DNA of 64,000 bases, from contig NZ_JBEWXT010000001.1 of the NCBI RefSeq assembly GCF_040538665.1, positions 3,486,349 to 3,550,348 on the forward strand, written 5' to 3'. Shown in pieces: positions 61,814-64,000 of the stretch. The stretch is from Aureibaculum sp. 2308TA14-22 (lineage in GTDB: Bacteria; Bacteroidota; Bacteroidia; Flavobacteriales; Flavobacteriaceae). The translations under genes and the position numbers were made by a program. Numbering within the stretch: the first letter of the stretch is position 1; each line of letters begins with the position of its first letter. The notes under the pieces were generated by a model. That model was not told the origin of the DNA and ran no database searches. It saw only the letters and a program-made list of their open reading frames with translations.

Positions 61814-64000
61814 GTGTCTAAAATTAATGCTAAATACTTGAATAACTTAAGAATTGTTGCAACGACAGTATTATTTTTATTAATGTCGTTAAATAGTATA
61901 GGACAAGTCTGCACGACCCAAACTTGGAATACTGGTGTAGCCATTCCTGATAATAATGCTACGGGTGTATCAAGAACGGTTAACTTTACAAGTACAGCTG
62001 CTGTTAATGATGTTAATGTAACTGTTAATATTACACATACCTGGGATTCCGATCTAATAATATCCTTACAAAGCCCCGCGGGAACCACGGTCATTCTATC
62101 AAATAGAAATGGAAGTAGTGGGGATAATTATGCTACAACTGTTTTTGATGATGCTGCAGGTACGGCCATTACCGCAGGCAGTGCACCTTTTAACGGGACT
62201 TTTATCCCTGAAGCTGCTTTAAGTGCCTTTAATGGGGAAAATCCATCAGGTAATTGGACATTAACAGTTTCTGATAATGCAGCTTTTGATACAGGAACAT
62301 TAAATAGTTTTTCTGTTGAGGTTTGTAGTGCCGCTGTTGATCCATGTACTGATGTTGCAGGTATCGATACTGACGGAGATGGGATTAATGATGTTTGTGA
62401 TTTAGATGATGATAATGATGGAATGACCGATGAAGAAGAATATTGTACTACTGCAAATACGGCATTTTTGGTATCCCAAGATGTTGGAACAAGATCTGTT
62501 GTTGTTAATCATACTGATACAGGTTATTTGAGGTTAGATTTTTCCTCCATGGATAATTCCTTTCAACTGGATATAAATGGAACGACCGTACATCCCTCTA
62601 TTTTAGAATTTGAAAATGGAGCATTGGGAGCAGGTGAAGAATATTTTTTATTTCAATCAGATCTTTCTTTTATTGCCTCGCCTTGGGTGGCTAATGTGAA
62701 TGGTTTGCCACGACTTCGATTGATTGTAGATGAAGCGGGTGATGTAGTATTATATGGAACAAGAAGTACAACCTCTACAACATTAGAATTAATGCAAGCT
62801 CAGGCAGGAACTGCTTTTAATACGATTAATTGGGTATCAGGGGCAAATAATACTTTTACAATAACAAACCAAGCTGGCCCAGGCCCAGAAGGTTTTACTG
62901 GAGAATTATTTGTTAGCGTTATATGTGATGACGATGGCGATGGAGTTATCAATAGTAAAGATTTAGATTCTGATAATGATGGTATTTATGACATCGTAGA
63001 ATCTAGTGTTTTGGATGAAGCTGGGGTTAACGATGCTAATAATGATGGTGTTATCGATGGAGCCGCAGCTACATTTGGTAATAACGGTTTGTTTTCTGGA
63101 ATAGAGGATAATGATTTCGATTTTGCTAATTTAACTTATACAATTGCAGATTCTGATAGTGATGGTATCTATGACCCCTATGAACTAGATGCTGATGATG
63201 ATGGGTGTAATGATGTCACTGAAGCAGGTTATACTGATGGAGACAGCAATGGCTTATTGGGTTCAGGAACTTTTGGATCAGGTTTAACTGTCGATGGAGA
63301 TGGTCTAGTCACATCTGGTGTTGATGGATATACCACACCAGATGACAACGATTCAAATGGAGATTATGATTTTCAACAGGCATTTGATGTTGTTATTACA
63401 GCTCAGCCTCCAAATCGGTCAATTTGTGAAACTGATAATACCACTTTTACGGTAACTGCAACAGGATCAGGATTGAGCTATCAATGGCAAATAAGTACTG
63501 GAGGTGCGTTTTCAAATTTAAGTAACGGGGGTGTTTATTCAAATGTTACTACCAATACACTCAATATTACTAATGCTCCTATAAGCTTAAATGGAAATCA
63601 ATATCGAGTGATTGTTTCCAGTAGTGCAAATATTTGTACATCAGTTACTACGTCTGCAGGTACCTTAACGGTTCAAGCTCAGCCTGATGCGGGAACCAAT
63701 GGTACGTTAACGGTCTGTGAAGGCACTACGCCTACGGATGCAGAGTTGTTTGCAGAATTAGGCGGTACCCCCGATGCCGGCGGTACTTGGTCAAATGTAG
63801 GATTGGTTTATACCTATACGGTAGCTGCGACAGCACCATGTACAGGAAACGATACCGCTACAGTTACGGTCACCGAACAAGCTCAGCCTGATGCGGGAAC
63901 CAATGGTACGTTAACGGTCTGTGAAGGCACTACGCCTACGGATGCAGAGTTGTTTGCAGAATTAGGCGGTACCCCCGATGCCGGCGGTACTTGGTCAAAT
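61814..64000 (+). CDS. Large secreted surface protein with convertase-P, calcium-binding and tandem repeats (partial)
   Basis: An uninterrupted frame starts at GTG 61814 (signal KYLNNLRIVATTVLFLLMSL, then NSIGQ) and leaves the window in frame after 729 codons. Residues about 35-175 form a proprotein convertase P domain (VNVTVNITHTWDSDLIISLQ, NPSGNWTLTVSDNAAF). Thrombospondin type 3 acidic repeats follow (DTDGDGINDVCDLDDDNDG, DDDGDGVINSKDLDSDNDG), then an Ig-like region (AQPPNRSICETDNTTF). From 63674 comes a 68-residue tandem repeat. This architecture fits a cell-surface adhesin of gliding Bacteroidota, probably type IX secreted; the C-terminal sorting domain is outside the window. Confidence 0.9.
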   Translation, partial: MSKINAKYLNNLRIVATTVLFLLMSLNSIGQVCTTQTWNTGVAIPDNNATGVSRTVNFTSTAAVNDVNVTVNITHTWDSDLIISLQSPAGTTVILSNRNGSSGDNYATTVFDDAAGTAITAGSAPFNGTFIPEAALSAFNGENPSGNWTLTVSDNAAFDTGTLNSFSVEVCSAAVDPCTDVAGIDTDGDGINDVCDLDDDNDGMTDEEEYCTTANTAFLVSQDVGTRSVVVNHTDTGYLRLDFSSMDNSFQLDINGTTVHPSILEFENGALGAGEEYFLFQSDLSFIASPWVANVNGLPRLRLIVDEAGDVVLYGTRSTTSTTLELMQAQAGTAFNTINWVSGANNTFTITNQAGPGPEGFTGELFVSVICDDDGDGVINSKDLDSDNDGIYDIVESSVLDEAGVNDANNDGVIDGAAATFGNNGLFSGIEDNDFDFANLTYTIADSDSDGIYDPYELDADDDGCNDVTEAGYTDGDSNGLLGSGTFGSGLTVDGDGLVTSGVDGYTTPDDNDSNGDYDFQQAFDVVITAQPPNRSICETDNTTFTVTATGSGLSYQWQISTGGAFSNLSNGGVYSNVTTNTLNITNAPISLNGNQYRVIVSSSANICTSVTTSAGTLTVQAQPDAGTNGTLTVCEGTTPTDAELFAELGGTPDAGGTWSNVGLVYTYTVAATAPCTGNDTATVTVTEQAQPDAGTNGTLTVCEGTTPTDAELFAELGGTPDAGGTWSN
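63674..64000 (+). repeat. 204-base in-frame tandem repeat of the surface protein
   Basis: The unit beginning caagctcagcctgatgcggg at 63674 recurs at 63878, a period of 204 bases (68 codons). The second copy is identical to the first over its visible 123 bases and continues off the edge. Identical repeats suggest recent expansion or gene conversion. Confidence 0.85.

Noticed and set aside
61792..62094. A 100-residue minus-strand frame at the start of the surface protein
   Set aside because: It is antisense to the signal peptide and P domain of the continuous plus-strand frame.
1..64000. CRISPR arrays, tRNA, rRNA, transposases or prophage genes
   Set aside because: No regularly spaced repeats, tRNA-like cloverleaf or transposase motifs were seen in the gaps on reading both strands.

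Overview
The window is a chromosomal segment of a member of the Bacteroidota, almost certainly the family Flavobacteriaceae. The evidence is AT-rich DNA with short intergenic gaps, promoters of the Bacteroidota type TAnnTTTG in place of -35/-10 boxes, and family-specific genes: a GLPGLI protein, an IPExxxVDY protein, the bat (Batl) operon moxR-DUF58-batABCDE, a SufBCDS cluster, and a surface protein with thrombospondin type 3 repeats. No rRNA, tRNA, CRISPR array, phage or transposase gene was found.

Layout. 1-9.2 kb: the start of tex (minus), a 52-residue basic/Cys protein, an NlpE-META lipoprotein, metG, then an LD-carboxypeptidase and a YraN-like protein (plus), and four envelope genes (thioredoxin-like, TonB-like, two of unknown function). 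9.2-14.3 kb: mfd, a TerB-like protein and a PLP enzyme. 14.4-20.2 kb: a metal-uptake operon with a DtxR/MntR repressor, an outer-membrane protein, a lipoprotein binding protein, an ATPase and two permeases. A four-helix-bundle gene flanked by inverted repeats sits inside this operon and appears to have removed the start codon of the first permease. 20.3-25 kb: an AddA/RecB-like helicase-nuclease, a CvpA-family protein and panB. 25.1-33.4 kb: the complete bat operon, which links a MoxR chaperone ATPase to membrane VWA and TPR proteins.

33.5-50 kb is mostly housekeeping: a methyltransferase, a cupin, map, a CoA-transferase, a HAD hydrolase, a thioredoxin-like lipoprotein, gpmI, an ankyrin protein, an M48 peptidase, an aromatic amino acid hydroxylase, a DUF4230 protein, the pyk/IPExxxVDY/rnc/fabF/acpP run, purN and a viroplasmin-type RNase H. 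50.1-54.5 kb is the most accessory-looking part. It holds a small secreted acidic/Cys protein, a strong hairpin, a GLPGLI protein and a TonB-receptor-like outer-membrane protein, followed by a 592-base region without a gene that carries a consensus promoter and a possible structured RNA. 54.5-61.6 kb is the suf cluster (sufA-sufB-unknown-sufC-sufD, then sufS), split by an oppositely oriented serine hydrolase. From 61.8 kb to the edge runs a large secreted surface protein whose 204-base tandem repeat continues out of the window.

A second theme is a set of small palindromic repeats. They lie between genes (1965-2005, 44211-44226, 54190-54220) and also, in frame, inside metG and mfd, where they add residues to otherwise conserved enzymes. 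The best candidates for new biology are the four-helix-bundle insertion with its terminal repeats, the Cys-rich peptide/GLPGLI/receptor cassette, the RNA candidate near 54.1 kb and the unknown gene inside the suf operon.
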